Source: Poriferisodalis sp965208925 (GTDB lineage: Bacteria; Actinomycetota; Acidimicrobiia; Acidimicrobiales; Poriferisodalaceae). Taken from it: 64,000 nt of DNA. The DNA lies in NCBI RefSeq assembly GCF_965208925.1, contig NZ_OZ242364.1, positions 2,480,001-2,544,000 of the forward strand. Reading direction: 5' to 3'. Position numbers and translations under genes: made by a program. Shown piece after piece: positions 33,051-40,966 of this stretch (position 1 is its first letter; the number at the start of each line of letters is the position of its first letter). Below the pieces are notes generated by a model. It ran no database searches. It worked only from the letters and a program-made list of their open reading frames with translations, and was not told the origin of the DNA.

Positions 33051-36005
33051 CTAGGAGGTTTCGAAGGCGCGGGGGTCGGGACAGGCGCACATGAGATTGC
33101 GGTCCCCGTAGGCACCGTCGATGCGGCTCACCGGCGGCCAGTACTTGTCCGCGACCAGCGTCGCCACATCAGTGCCGGCCGGGTAGGCGGCCTCGGTGCG
33201 CGAGTACGGGTGATCCCACTCGCCGGTGAGCACATCCACCGCGGTGTGCGGTGCGTTGACGAGGGGATTGTCGTCGGCCGGCCACTCGCCCGAGGCGATC
33301 TTGTCGATCTCGTATCGGATCGTTGCCATCGCATCGCAGAACCGGTCGATCTCCGCGAGCGACTCGCTCTCGGTCGGCTCGATCATCAGGGTCCCGGCGA
33401 CCGGGAACGACATGGTCGGGGCGTGGAAACCGAAGTCGATGAGCCGCTTGGCCACGTCGTCCACGCTGGCCCAGTCCGAGAACGGCCGCAGGTCCACGAT
33501 GCACTCGTGCGCGACGAGGCCGTAGCGCCCCTGGTACAGGATCGGGAAGTGCTCGCCGAGCCGGGAGGCCAGGTAGTTGGCCGACAGGATTGCCGTCTGG
33601 GTGGCCTGCGTGAGCCCCTCGACACCCATCATCGCGATGTACATCCACGGGATCGGCAGGATGCCCGCAGAGCCCCAGGGTGCCGACGAGATGGCTCCCG
33701 GACCGGTGTCGGGGCCGGCAGTGGGCACCAGCGGGTGGTTGGGCAGGTACTTGGCCAGGTGCAGCCGGCAGGCCACCGGCCCGATGCCCGGCCCGCCCCC
33801 GCCATGGGGGATGCAGAACGTCTTGTGCAGGTTGAGGTGGCTGACATCGGCGCCGAAGGTGCCCGGTGCGGCGAGCCCGACGAGGGCGTTGAGGTTGGCG
33901 CCGTCCACGTACACCTGCCCGCCCGCCTCGTGCACCTTCAGGCAGACCTGCCGGATGCCGTCCTCATAGACGCCGTGCGTGGAGGGGTAGGTGGCCATGA
34001 ACGCGGCGAGCTGATCGCCGTGCTCGGCGATCTTGGCGTCGAGGTCGTCGAGATCGACATCGCCGTCGTCGGTGCAGCCCACCACCACCACCCGCATGCC
34101 GGCCATCACCGCCGACGCTGCGTTCGTGCCGTGCGCGGATGAGGGGATGAGGCATACCGTGCGGTGTGCGTCGCCGCGGTCGTCGTGGTAGCCGCGGATG
34201 GCGAGCAGCCCGGCCAGCTCGCCCTGGGAGCCGGCGTTGGGCTGCAGCGACACGGCGTCGTAGCCGGTGACCTCTGCCAGCCATCGCTCGAGGTCGGCGA
34301 TGATCTGGCGGTAGCCCTCCCACTGGTCGGGCGGCGCGAAGGGATGGACGTCGGCGAACTGGGGCCAGGTGACCGGCGTCATCTCCGCAGCGGCGTTGAG
34401 CTTCATGGTGCAGCTGCCGAGTGGGATCATCGACCGGTCCAGGGCCACATCGGCCGAGGCAAGACGGCGCAGGTAGCGCATCATCTCGGTCTCGGAGCGG
34501 TAGGAGTGGAAGGTGGGATGGGTGAGGTACTCGCTGGTGCGCGCCAGTTCGCCGGCGATTCCCGACGGCGCCGAGGCGGCCAACTCGGCCACGGTGCTGA
34601 CATCGAGCGTCCTGCCGTCGGGCAGTGCGCCGAACGCGTCGAGGAGGTGCGCCACCGTTGCCTCGTCGCAGGTCTCGTCCAGCGAGACGCTCACCGTGTC
34701 GGCATCGACGCGACGCAGGTTGAAGCCCGCCGTGCGTGCGGCATCCACCACCGCGTCGGCGGCGCCGGGAACCTCCACCGTCAGCGTGTCGAAGAAGGTG
34801 TCGTTGCGCACCGAGAGTCCGCCTGAGGTACCACCCAAGGCGCCGCGCGGCATGCCATCTGACCCGATGGACCGCAGACCGGCGGCAAGCGCTGCGGTCA
34901 GGCGCTGTACCCGCCCGGCGATCTCGGCCAAGCCCTCGGGGCCGTGCCAGACCGCATACATCGACGCCATGACCGCGAGCAGCACCTGTGCGGTGCAGAT
35001 ATTGCTGGTGGCCCTCTCCCGCCGTATGTGCTGCTCACGGGTCTGCAGCGCCAGCCGATAGGCGGGTCTGCCCGCGGCGTCGACCGAGACGCCCACGAGC
35101 CGTCCGGGCATCGAGCGCCGGTGCTGCTCGCTGGTGGCCAGAAACGCAGCATGCGGGCCGCCGAAGCCCAACGGCACGCCGAAGCGCTGCGAGCTGCCGA
35201 CCACGATGTCGGCGCCCTGCTCGCCGGGTGGCTGCAGGACGCAGCACGCCAGCAGGTCGGCGGTGACTGCCGCGATCGCGCCGGTGCCATGCAGCGCCTC
35301 GATCACCGGTTGAAGGTTGCGGATGGCACCGCTGCTGCCCGGGTACGCAAGCAGGGCCCCATACACCTCGGCCGGCTGCAGATCGGCGTCGGTATCGCCG
35401 ATGACCAGTTCGATGCCGAGCGGGGCGGCGCGAGTTGCGATGACGTCGATGACCTGCGGATGGCAGTCGGCATCGACGAAGAAGCGGTCGGGGCCGCTGC
35501 GCGTGATGCGACGCGCCATGGCCATTGCCTCGGCTGCTGCAGTGCCCTCGCACAGCAGCGACGAGTTGGCGATCTCCATGCCCACCAGATCGCAGACCAT
35601 CGTCTGGTAGTTGAGCAGCGCTTCCAGCCGTCCCTGGGAGATCTCGGGCTGGTAGGGGGTGTACGCGGTGTACCACGACGGATTCTCGAGCACGCTGCGC
35701 CGGATGACCGCCGGGGTGAGCGTGCCGTAGTAGCCCAGCCCGATCAGCGAGTGCACCGGTGTGTTGGCGTTCGCCAGCCAGCGCATCGCTGCGGTGGCTT
35801 CGGTCTCGGTCAACGGCCGGTCGATGCCGTCGAGCACGATCGGCTCGTCGATCCGGATCTCGGCAGGAACCGCGGCGTCGACGAGGTCACCGAGCGAGCT
35901 GAACCCGAGGCGCTTGAGCATGGCGGTGACATCGTCGGGTCGCAGGCCGATGTGACGCGATGCGAATTCACCGCCTGCGCTCGTACCTACATGGGGCTCA
36001 CTCAT
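33051..36005 (-). CDS. gcvP: glycine dehydrogenase (glycine cleavage P protein)
   Basis: 984 aa PLP enzyme that decarboxylates glycine and transfers aminomethyl to GcvH. It is the full-length form, with N- and C-terminal halves fused. The PLP Lys is in NLHKTFCIPHGGGGPG, and SAHGTNAASAVMAGM, QPNAGSQGE and YTPYQPEISQGRLEALLN are conserved. It lies 57 bases downstream of gcvT on the same strand. The gap contains a repeated TGATCACG element (36016-36035), but I see no glycine riboswitch. Confidence 0.96.
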   Translation of the reverse strand: MSEPHVGTSAGGEFASRHIGLRPDDVTAMLKRLGFSSLGDLVDAAVPAEIRIDEPIVLDGIDRPLTETEATAAMRWLANANTPVHSLIGLGYYGTLTPAVIRRSVLENPSWYTAYTPYQPEISQGRLEALLNYQTMVCDLVGMEIANSSLLCEGTAAAEAMAMARRITRSGPDRFFVDADCHPQVIDVIATRAAPLGIELVIGDTDADLQPAEVYGALLAYPGSSGAIRNLQPVIEALHGTGAIAAVTADLLACCVLQPPGEQGADIVVGSSQRFGVPLGFGGPHAAFLATSEQHRRSMPGRLVGVSVDAAGRPAYRLALQTREQHIRRERATSNICTAQVLLAVMASMYAVWHGPEGLAEIAGRVQRLTAALAAGLRSIGSDGMPRGALGGTSGGLSVRNDTFFDTLTVEVPGAADAVVDAARTAGFNLRRVDADTVSVSLDETCDEATVAHLLDAFGALPDGRTLDVSTVAELAASAPSGIAGELARTSEYLTHPTFHSYRSETEMMRYLRRLASADVALDRSMIPLGSCTMKLNAAAEMTPVTWPQFADVHPFAPPDQWEGYRQIIADLERWLAEVTGYDAVSLQPNAGSQGELAGLLAIRGYHDDRGDAHRTVCLIPSSAHGTNAASAVMAGMRVVVVGCTDDGDVDLDDLDAKIAEHGDQLAAFMATYPSTHGVYEDGIRQVCLKVHEAGGQVYVDGANLNALVGLAAPGTFGADVSHLNLHKTFCIPHGGGGPGIGPVACRLHLAKYLPNHPLVPTAGPDTGPGAISSAPWGSAGILPIPWMYIAMMGVEGLTQATQTAILSANYLASRLGEHFPILYQGRYGLVAHECIVDLRPFSDWASVDDVAKRLIDFGFHAPTMSFPVAGTLMIEPTESESLAEIDRFCDAMATIRYEIDKIASGEWPADDNPLVNAPHTAVDVLTGEWDHPYSRTEAAYPAGTDVATLVADKYWPPVSRIDGAYGDRNLMCACPDPRAFETS

Positions 36006-36062
36006 GGGTAGTGCCTCTTCTGATCACGGTTGCTGATCACGCCCTTCGGTCACAGCCGTCAG

Positions 36063-37208
36063 TCACGTCGGCCGCCAGTAGCGGTGCTCGGTGAACGGCA
36101 GCGGGGCCACATGGCACGGCTCGAGACCCTTGCGGCCCTCGGCGAACAGCTCAGTGCCGTCGGCCGAGTGCTCGGCTCCCACGTAGGCCATGGCGACGGG
36201 CGCATCGACTGTCGGCCCGAACCCGCCGCTCGTGACCATGCCGACCTGATTGCCGCCGGCATCTGCCAGCACGGCACCGTCACGAATCGGACGGCGACCA
36301 TCGGCCGAGACGCCCACACGCTGTCGCGGTGGCCCTGCGGTCAGCTGGGCCACGATGACAGCAGCGCCGGGGAAACCGCCCTCGGCGCGCCGGCGTTTCG
36401 GTATCGACCAGCCCAGGCCGGCCTCAGCCGGCGTCGTCGCCTCGGTGAGCTCATGGCCCACCAGAGGAAGGCCTGCTTCGAGTCGCAACGTGTCGCGAGC
36501 ACCGAGACCTGCGGGGACGATCTCATCGGAGCTCAGTAGCAGCCTTGCGATCTGCGGCGCCTGTCCAGCGGGCACAGCGACTTCGAAGCCGTCCTCGCCC
36601 GTGTAGCCGCAACGTGCGACCTCGCACTCGACGCCGCCGATCGACATGGTGGCTGTCGACATGAACGCCAGATCGGCGGCTGCAGGGGCCCAACGGGCGA
36701 CGACCTGCGCAGCAGCGGGGCCTTGCACCGCCAGCAGCGCTAGGTCCGTCCGAAGCCTGATGCGCACGAGGCCGTCGTCGCTGCCGCCGTTGGCGCGCCG
36801 CAGCATGTCCAGATCTGCCTCGGTTCGCACGGCGTTGACCACGATGCGCAGGTGGCTCCCGAGGTTCGACACGATGAGATCGTCGAGCACCCCGCCTGCT
36901 GCGGTCGTGAACAGCGTGTAGCGCATCCGGCCAGGTGCCAGGTTCACGATCGACCCCGGCACGCACTGTTCCAGCCAGTTCGCGGCAGCGCCGGGCTCAC
37001 CACCGTCCGCAGGGTGCAGTTCGACGATGCCCATATGGCTCACGTCGAAGAGGCCGGCGGCGGTCCTGGTCGAGCGGTGCTCGGCCACCGTGCCGTCGCC
37101 GTAGCGCATCGGCAGCGCGTGGCCGCCGAAGTTGACCATCCGGCCGCCGAGCTCGGTATGCAGGTCGAACAGCGGGGTGCGAAGACCCCCGGTGTCTGGG
37201 TCAATCAT
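36063..37208 (-). CDS. gcvT: aminomethyltransferase (glycine cleavage T protein)
   Basis: 381 aa. Transfers methylene from aminomethyl-lipoyl-GcvH to tetrahydrofolate. N-terminal RTPLFDLHTELGGRMVNFGGHALPMRY, the LFDVSHMG motif, the CGYTGEDGFEVAVP motif and GLGARDTLRLEAGLPLVGHEL are all typical. I chose ATG 37208 (MIDPDTGG) over TTG one codon upstream. It begins 27 bases after the stop of the Sec-containing ArsC-like gene, an unusual neighbour for gcvT. Confidence 0.95.
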   Translation of the reverse strand: MIDPDTGGLRTPLFDLHTELGGRMVNFGGHALPMRYGDGTVAEHRSTRTAAGLFDVSHMGIVELHPADGGEPGAAANWLEQCVPGSIVNLAPGRMRYTLFTTAAGGVLDDLIVSNLGSHLRIVVNAVRTEADLDMLRRANGGSDDGLVRIRLRTDLALLAVQGPAAAQVVARWAPAAADLAFMSTATMSIGGVECEVARCGYTGEDGFEVAVPAGQAPQIARLLLSSDEIVPAGLGARDTLRLEAGLPLVGHELTEATTPAEAGLGWSIPKRRRAEGGFPGAAVIVAQLTAGPPRQRVGVSADGRRPIRDGAVLADAGGNQVGMVTSGGFGPTVDAPVAMAYVGAEHSADGTELFAEGRKGLEPCHVAPLPFTEHRYWRPT

Positions 37209-37235
37209 CAATTCAGGGATTTCTACCGGTGCGTC

Positions 37236-37595
37236 TCAGTCGGCGAGCAGCTCGGCGATGCGACCCTTCGGACGTCCGACGATGGCCCGGTTGCCGCGTA
37301 CGACGACAGGGCGCTGCATGAGCGCCTTGCGCTGGCTCAGCAGGTCCACCACAGCTTCGGCATTGCCGACGTAGTCGTCGGCGTCGAGCCCCAGCTTCTT
37401 GAACTGCGAATCCTTGCGCACCAGGTCTTCGACGGGATCCTCGAGGATCGACACCAAGTGCTCGAGCGTCTCCCGGTCGGGCGGCGTCTTCATGTACAGG
37501 ACGACGTCGGCCTCGACCCCAGCTTCCTCGGCGACCGCCAAGGCATTCCGGGAAGAGTTTCAATGCGGGTTGTGATAGATGGTCACCTCGTCCAT
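37236..37595 (-). CDS. ArsC/Spx-family thioredoxin-fold protein with predicted selenocysteine
   Basis: 119 aa when read through an in-frame UGA at 37560-37562. The product begins MDEVTIYHNPH, Sec12, NSSRNALAVAEEAGVE; family members have HNPRCSKSR with the catalytic Cys at exactly this place. Downstream LYMKTPPDRETLEHLV and LMQRPVVVRGNRAIVGRP are the hallmarks of glutaredoxin-coupled arsenate reductase-like proteins. The frame is open to an ATG at 37595. A hairpin with a GGUC loop follows the UGA. Standard calling would give only a fragment from a TTG at 37541. Whether it reduces arsenate or another substrate is unknown. serB lies 84 bases upstream, gcvT 27 bases downstream. Confidence 0.87.
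37526..37543 (-). promoter_or_regulatory. putative bacterial SECIS hairpin in ArsC-like gene
   Basis: Sixteen nt after the UGA the mRNA can form a 7-bp stem, CCUUGGC/GCCGAGG (one G-U pair), closing the tetraloop GGUC. The loop is about 23 nt from the UGA, within the known bacterial SECIS window. The same GGUC core occurs in the selD hairpin, so the two support each other. Confidence 0.77.
37560..37562 (-). other. in-frame UGA selenocysteine codon of ArsC-like gene
   Basis: TGA at codon 12, replacing the catalytic Cys of the ArsC/Spx family. Family-typical sequence lies in frame on both sides (IYHNPH before, NSSRNALA after). Confidence 0.87.
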
Positions 37596-37679
37596 GAGGC
37601 CGAAGTTACCTGCGCGAGCCGCCCAACAATGGACATGCGGGCATGAATGTCACTGCAGCAATCGTCGCGGCAACGTACG

Positions 37680-38915
37680 TCAGGGCAACAGCTTCGACAG
37701 CGGCCGCTCAGCGCTCAGCGGGGTCGTGGAGGCGTCGGCGGCTTCGACTTCTTCGCGTGTGACGCCCAGCATGAACAGGATCGCGTCGAGGTAGGGCACG
37801 TTCACGGTGGCGTCGGCCGACTCGGCCAGGACCGGCTTGGCGTTGAAGGCGATGCCGAGCCCGGCTGCGGTCAGCATGGGCAGGTCGTTGGCGCCGTCGC
37901 CCACTGCCACGATCTGCTCCAGCGGCACGCCCTCGATGTACGCGAGCTGCCGCAGCAGCCGCGCCTTGGCCTCGGCGTCGATCACATCGCCGACCACTTC
38001 GCCGGTCAGCCGGCCGTCGCGGATCTCGAGCACATTGGCGTAGGCGTGGTCGAACTTGAATCGCTGCGCGAGGTGATCGGTGAAGTGCGTGAAGCCGCCG
38101 GAGATGATTGCGACCTTGTAGCCCAGTCGTTTCAGCGTGCGGGCGAACGTGCGGGCGCCGCGCGTCAGCGACATGTGCACGATCGCGGCCTCGATGATCC
38201 CCTCAGGCTGGCCGGCCAGCAGTCTCACCCGTTGCCGCAGGGACGTCTCGAAATCGATCTCGCCGGCCATCGCGGCTGCGGTCAGCTCGGCCGAGCGCGC
38301 CTCGTGCCCTGCTTCCGCGGCCAGCAGATCGATGACCTCGTTGCGGATGAGCGTGGAGTCGACGTCCATCACGATCATGCGGGTCGAGCGCCGTGACAGA
38401 CCGTGTGGCTGGACGGCAATGTCGATGCGCCGATCGGCGGCCACCTCGATCAGATCGGTACGGAGCTTGTCGCCCTGCGCGCCCTCGACCAGGAACTCGT
38501 AGCTCCAGACCGGGAAGCGTGAGAGTCGGTGAATGCGATCGATGTTCCCGCCGCTGGTGGCGATGGCGCCGGTCACGACGGACAGGTCCGCCGGCTTGAG
38601 CTCGGGAGCGAGGGCAGTGACCACGAGGCGCTCCGCGTGCCGGGTCGGCGTGGCGTCGACGACCTCGAAGTTCATCTCCAAGCCCCGCTCGTAGCCGAAC
38701 AGCAGCACTTCTTTGACCAGGTCTCGGCCTGCAGGCACCGTGATCGCGAGCCCGAGGGTGAGCTGGCGGCGGACGACGACCTGCTCCATGTCTTGTACGT
38801 CAGCGCCCGCATTCGAAAGCAGGCTGAGCAGGTCGGTGGTGATGCCCGGGCCGTCGGGGCCGGTCACCCGGATGAGGATCGTGTCCCTCGGCGCTGCCTG
38901 GTCATCCGGGTTCAT
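37680..38915 (-). CDS. serB: phosphoserine phosphatase
   Basis: 411 aa HAD-superfamily enzyme making serine. The N-terminal about 170 residues are two ACT-like regulatory domains (TGPDGPGITTDLLSLLSNAG). The catalytic DxDxT motif is Asp184-Val-Asp186-Ser-Thr, followed by the ISGGFTHFTD and GDGANDLPMLTAAGLGIAFNAKP motifs. ATG 38915 (MNPDDQAAPRD) was preferred to the longer frame. It is divergent from ilvD. Downstream on the same strand are the ArsC-like gene and gcvTP, linking serine and glycine/one-carbon metabolism. Confidence 0.95.
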   Translation of the reverse strand: MNPDDQAAPRDTILIRVTGPDGPGITTDLLSLLSNAGADVQDMEQVVVRRQLTLGLAITVPAGRDLVKEVLLFGYERGLEMNFEVVDATPTRHAERLVVTALAPELKPADLSVVTGAIATSGGNIDRIHRLSRFPVWSYEFLVEGAQGDKLRTDLIEVAADRRIDIAVQPHGLSRRSTRMIVMDVDSTLIRNEVIDLLAAEAGHEARSAELTAAAMAGEIDFETSLRQRVRLLAGQPEGIIEAAIVHMSLTRGARTFARTLKRLGYKVAIISGGFTHFTDHLAQRFKFDHAYANVLEIRDGRLTGEVVGDVIDAEAKARLLRQLAYIEGVPLEQIVAVGDGANDLPMLTAAGLGIAFNAKPVLAESADATVNVPYLDAILFMLGVTREEVEAADASTTPLSAERPLSKLLP

Positions 38916-39073
38916 TGGTTTGCGCAGGCTACTTCGCCCTCGAATCGGGCCAAGATCGTGCCATGAATGCCCGTCATGAATGCAGAACATGGACCCTTGC
39001 GCCGGTGCGGGCGGAAACTCGGGCACGGGCGTTCAGGCGAAGCGAACAGGCGGCCGGGGCGTAGGCTGAACAT

Positions 39074-40909
39074 ATGCCGAGCTACCGATCTGTCACCTCC
39101 ACCGCGGGCCGGAATCAGGCCGGGGCCCGGGCGTTGTGGCGGGCCACCGGCATGACCGACGAGGACTTCGGCAAGCCGATCGTCGCCGTCTCCAACTCGT
39201 TCACCCAATTCGTGCCGGGCCACGTCCACCTGAAAGACCTCGGCCAGCTGGTTGCCCGCGAGATCGAGGCCGCCGGCGGCGTGGCCAAGGAGTTCAACAC
39301 CATCGCCGTCGACGACGGCATCGCCATGGGCCACGACGGGATGCTCTACAGCCTGCCGTCGCGAGATCTGATCTCTGACGCGGTCGAGTACATGGTGAAT
39401 GCCCACTGCGCTGACGCGCTGGTGTGCATCTCGAACTGCGACAAGATCACACCGGGCATGCTGAATGCCGCCATGCGGCTGAACATTCCCACGGTGTTCG
39501 TCTCGGGCGGCCCGATGGAGGCCGGCAAGACGAAGCTGGCGACGCAGAAGGTGGACCTGATCAACGTGATGGTGGTGGCCGCCGACGACTCGGTCAGCGA
39601 CGAGGACGTGGCCGAGATGGAACGGTCGGGCTGTCCCACCTGCGGCTCGTGCTCGGGCATGTTCACCGCCAACTCCATGAACTGCCTCACCGAGGCGCTC
39701 GGCTTGTCGCTGCCCGGCAACGGGACCGTGGTGGCGACCCACTCAGACCGTCGTGAGCTGTTCCTGGAGGCAGGGCGTCTCGTGGTGGAGCTGTGCCGCC
39801 GCTACTACCAGGAGGACGACGAATCGGTGCTGCCGCGGTCGATCGGCAGCTTCGAGGCGTTCGAGAACGCGATGACGCTCGACATCGCGATGGGCGGTTC
39901 CACCAACACCATCCTGCACCTGCTGGCAGCTGCCCAGGAAGCGGAGCTCGACTTCACGATGGCCGACATCGACCGGCTGTCTCGCAAGGTGCCCAACATC
40001 TGCAAGGTGGCGCCAGCATCAGAGTTCTTCCACGTCGAGGATGTGCACCGCGCCGGCGGTGTGATGGGGATCCTGGCCGAGCTGAATCGGGCCGGGCTCA
40101 TCGCCAACCAGGTGCCGACCGTGCACTCGCCGACCATGTTCGATGCCATCTCCCGCTGGGACGTGGCGACGAACGACGATGCGTCGCTCCACGAGTTCTT
40201 CCGGGCCGGTCCGGCGGGCATCCCCACGCAGGTGGCGTTCAGCCAGTCCGAGCGCTACCGCACGCTGGACCTCGACCGCGACCGCGGCTGCATCCGCTCG
40301 GTCGACAGCGCATACTCCGCCGACGGAGGGCTGGCCATCCTGTACGGCAACCTGGCCCCCGACGGCTGTGTGGTGAAGACCGCCGGTGTGGACGAATCCA
40401 TCTGGGTGTTCTCCGGCCCGGCTCATGTGGTCGAGAGCCAGGACGAAGCGGTCGAGCACATTCTCGACGGCGAGGTCGTGGCCGGTGACGTCGTGGTGGT
40501 GCGCTATGAGGGCCCCAAGGGCGGCCCGGGCATGCAGGAGATGCTGTACCCCACGTCGTACCTGAAGTCGAAGGGTCTCGGGAAGGCCTGCGCACTGGTC
40601 ACCGACGGCCGCTTCTCCGGCGGCACCTCGGGACTGTCGATCGGCCACGTCTCGCCCGAGGCGGCCTCAGGCGGCCTCATCGGGCTGGTCCGCAGTGGGG
40701 ACATCATCGAGATCGACATCCCCAACCGCACGATCAACCTGGCCGTCGACGATGCCGAGCTGGAACGGCGCCGTGTCTCCCAGGACGCCGCAGGCTGGCA
40801 GCCGGCGGAACCCCGGCCACGCCAGGTCAGCACGGCCCTGCGCGCCTATGCCGCCATGGCGACCAGCGCCGACCGGGGCGCGGTGCGCGACCTCTCGCTG
40901 CTGGGCTGA
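39074..40909 (+). CDS. ilvD: dihydroxy-acid dehydratase
   Basis: 611 aa Fe-S dehydratase of valine, leucine and isoleucine synthesis. Conserved features include TGMTDEDFGKPIVAV, Cys122 in ISNCDKITPGM, the GCPTCGSCSGMFTANSMN cluster motif near residue 195 and the C-terminal GRFSGGTSGLSIGHVSPEA. Length and start agree with bacterial IlvD. It is preceded by a 158-base gap shared with divergent serB. A 6-bp hairpin (40910-40927, GTGCGC/GCGCAC) follows the stop. Confidence 0.96.
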   Translation: MPSYRSVTSTAGRNQAGARALWRATGMTDEDFGKPIVAVSNSFTQFVPGHVHLKDLGQLVAREIEAAGGVAKEFNTIAVDDGIAMGHDGMLYSLPSRDLISDAVEYMVNAHCADALVCISNCDKITPGMLNAAMRLNIPTVFVSGGPMEAGKTKLATQKVDLINVMVVAADDSVSDEDVAEMERSGCPTCGSCSGMFTANSMNCLTEALGLSLPGNGTVVATHSDRRELFLEAGRLVVELCRRYYQEDDESVLPRSIGSFEAFENAMTLDIAMGGSTNTILHLLAAAQEAELDFTMADIDRLSRKVPNICKVAPASEFFHVEDVHRAGGVMGILAELNRAGLIANQVPTVHSPTMFDAISRWDVATNDDASLHEFFRAGPAGIPTQVAFSQSERYRTLDLDRDRGCIRSVDSAYSADGGLAILYGNLAPDGCVVKTAGVDESIWVFSGPAHVVESQDEAVEHILDGEVVAGDVVVVRYEGPKGGPGMQEMLYPTSYLKSKGLGKACALVTDGRFSGGTSGLSIGHVSPEAASGGLIGLVRSGDIIEIDIPNRTINLAVDDAELERRRVSQDAAGWQPAEPRPRQVSTALRAYAAMATSADRGAVRDLSLLG

Positions 40910-40927
40910 GTGCGCTTGCCGGCGCAC
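40910..40927 (+). terminator. short hairpin after ilvD
   Basis: GTGCGC and GCGCAC flank the loop TTGCCG, overlapping the last base of the ilvD stop region. It is weak and has no U-run; a role in 3'-end formation or attenuation before the MFS gene is inference. Confidence 0.35.
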
Positions 40928-40966
40928 CCCTGACTCGGATCAGCACAGCGCCGTAATCTCACTCCG

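Noticed and set aside
36006..36062. Glycine riboswitch or leader between gcvT and gcvP
   Set aside because: Only a short repeated TGATCACG is present; the gap is 57 bases, too short for a glycine riboswitch. None is visible upstream of gcvT either.
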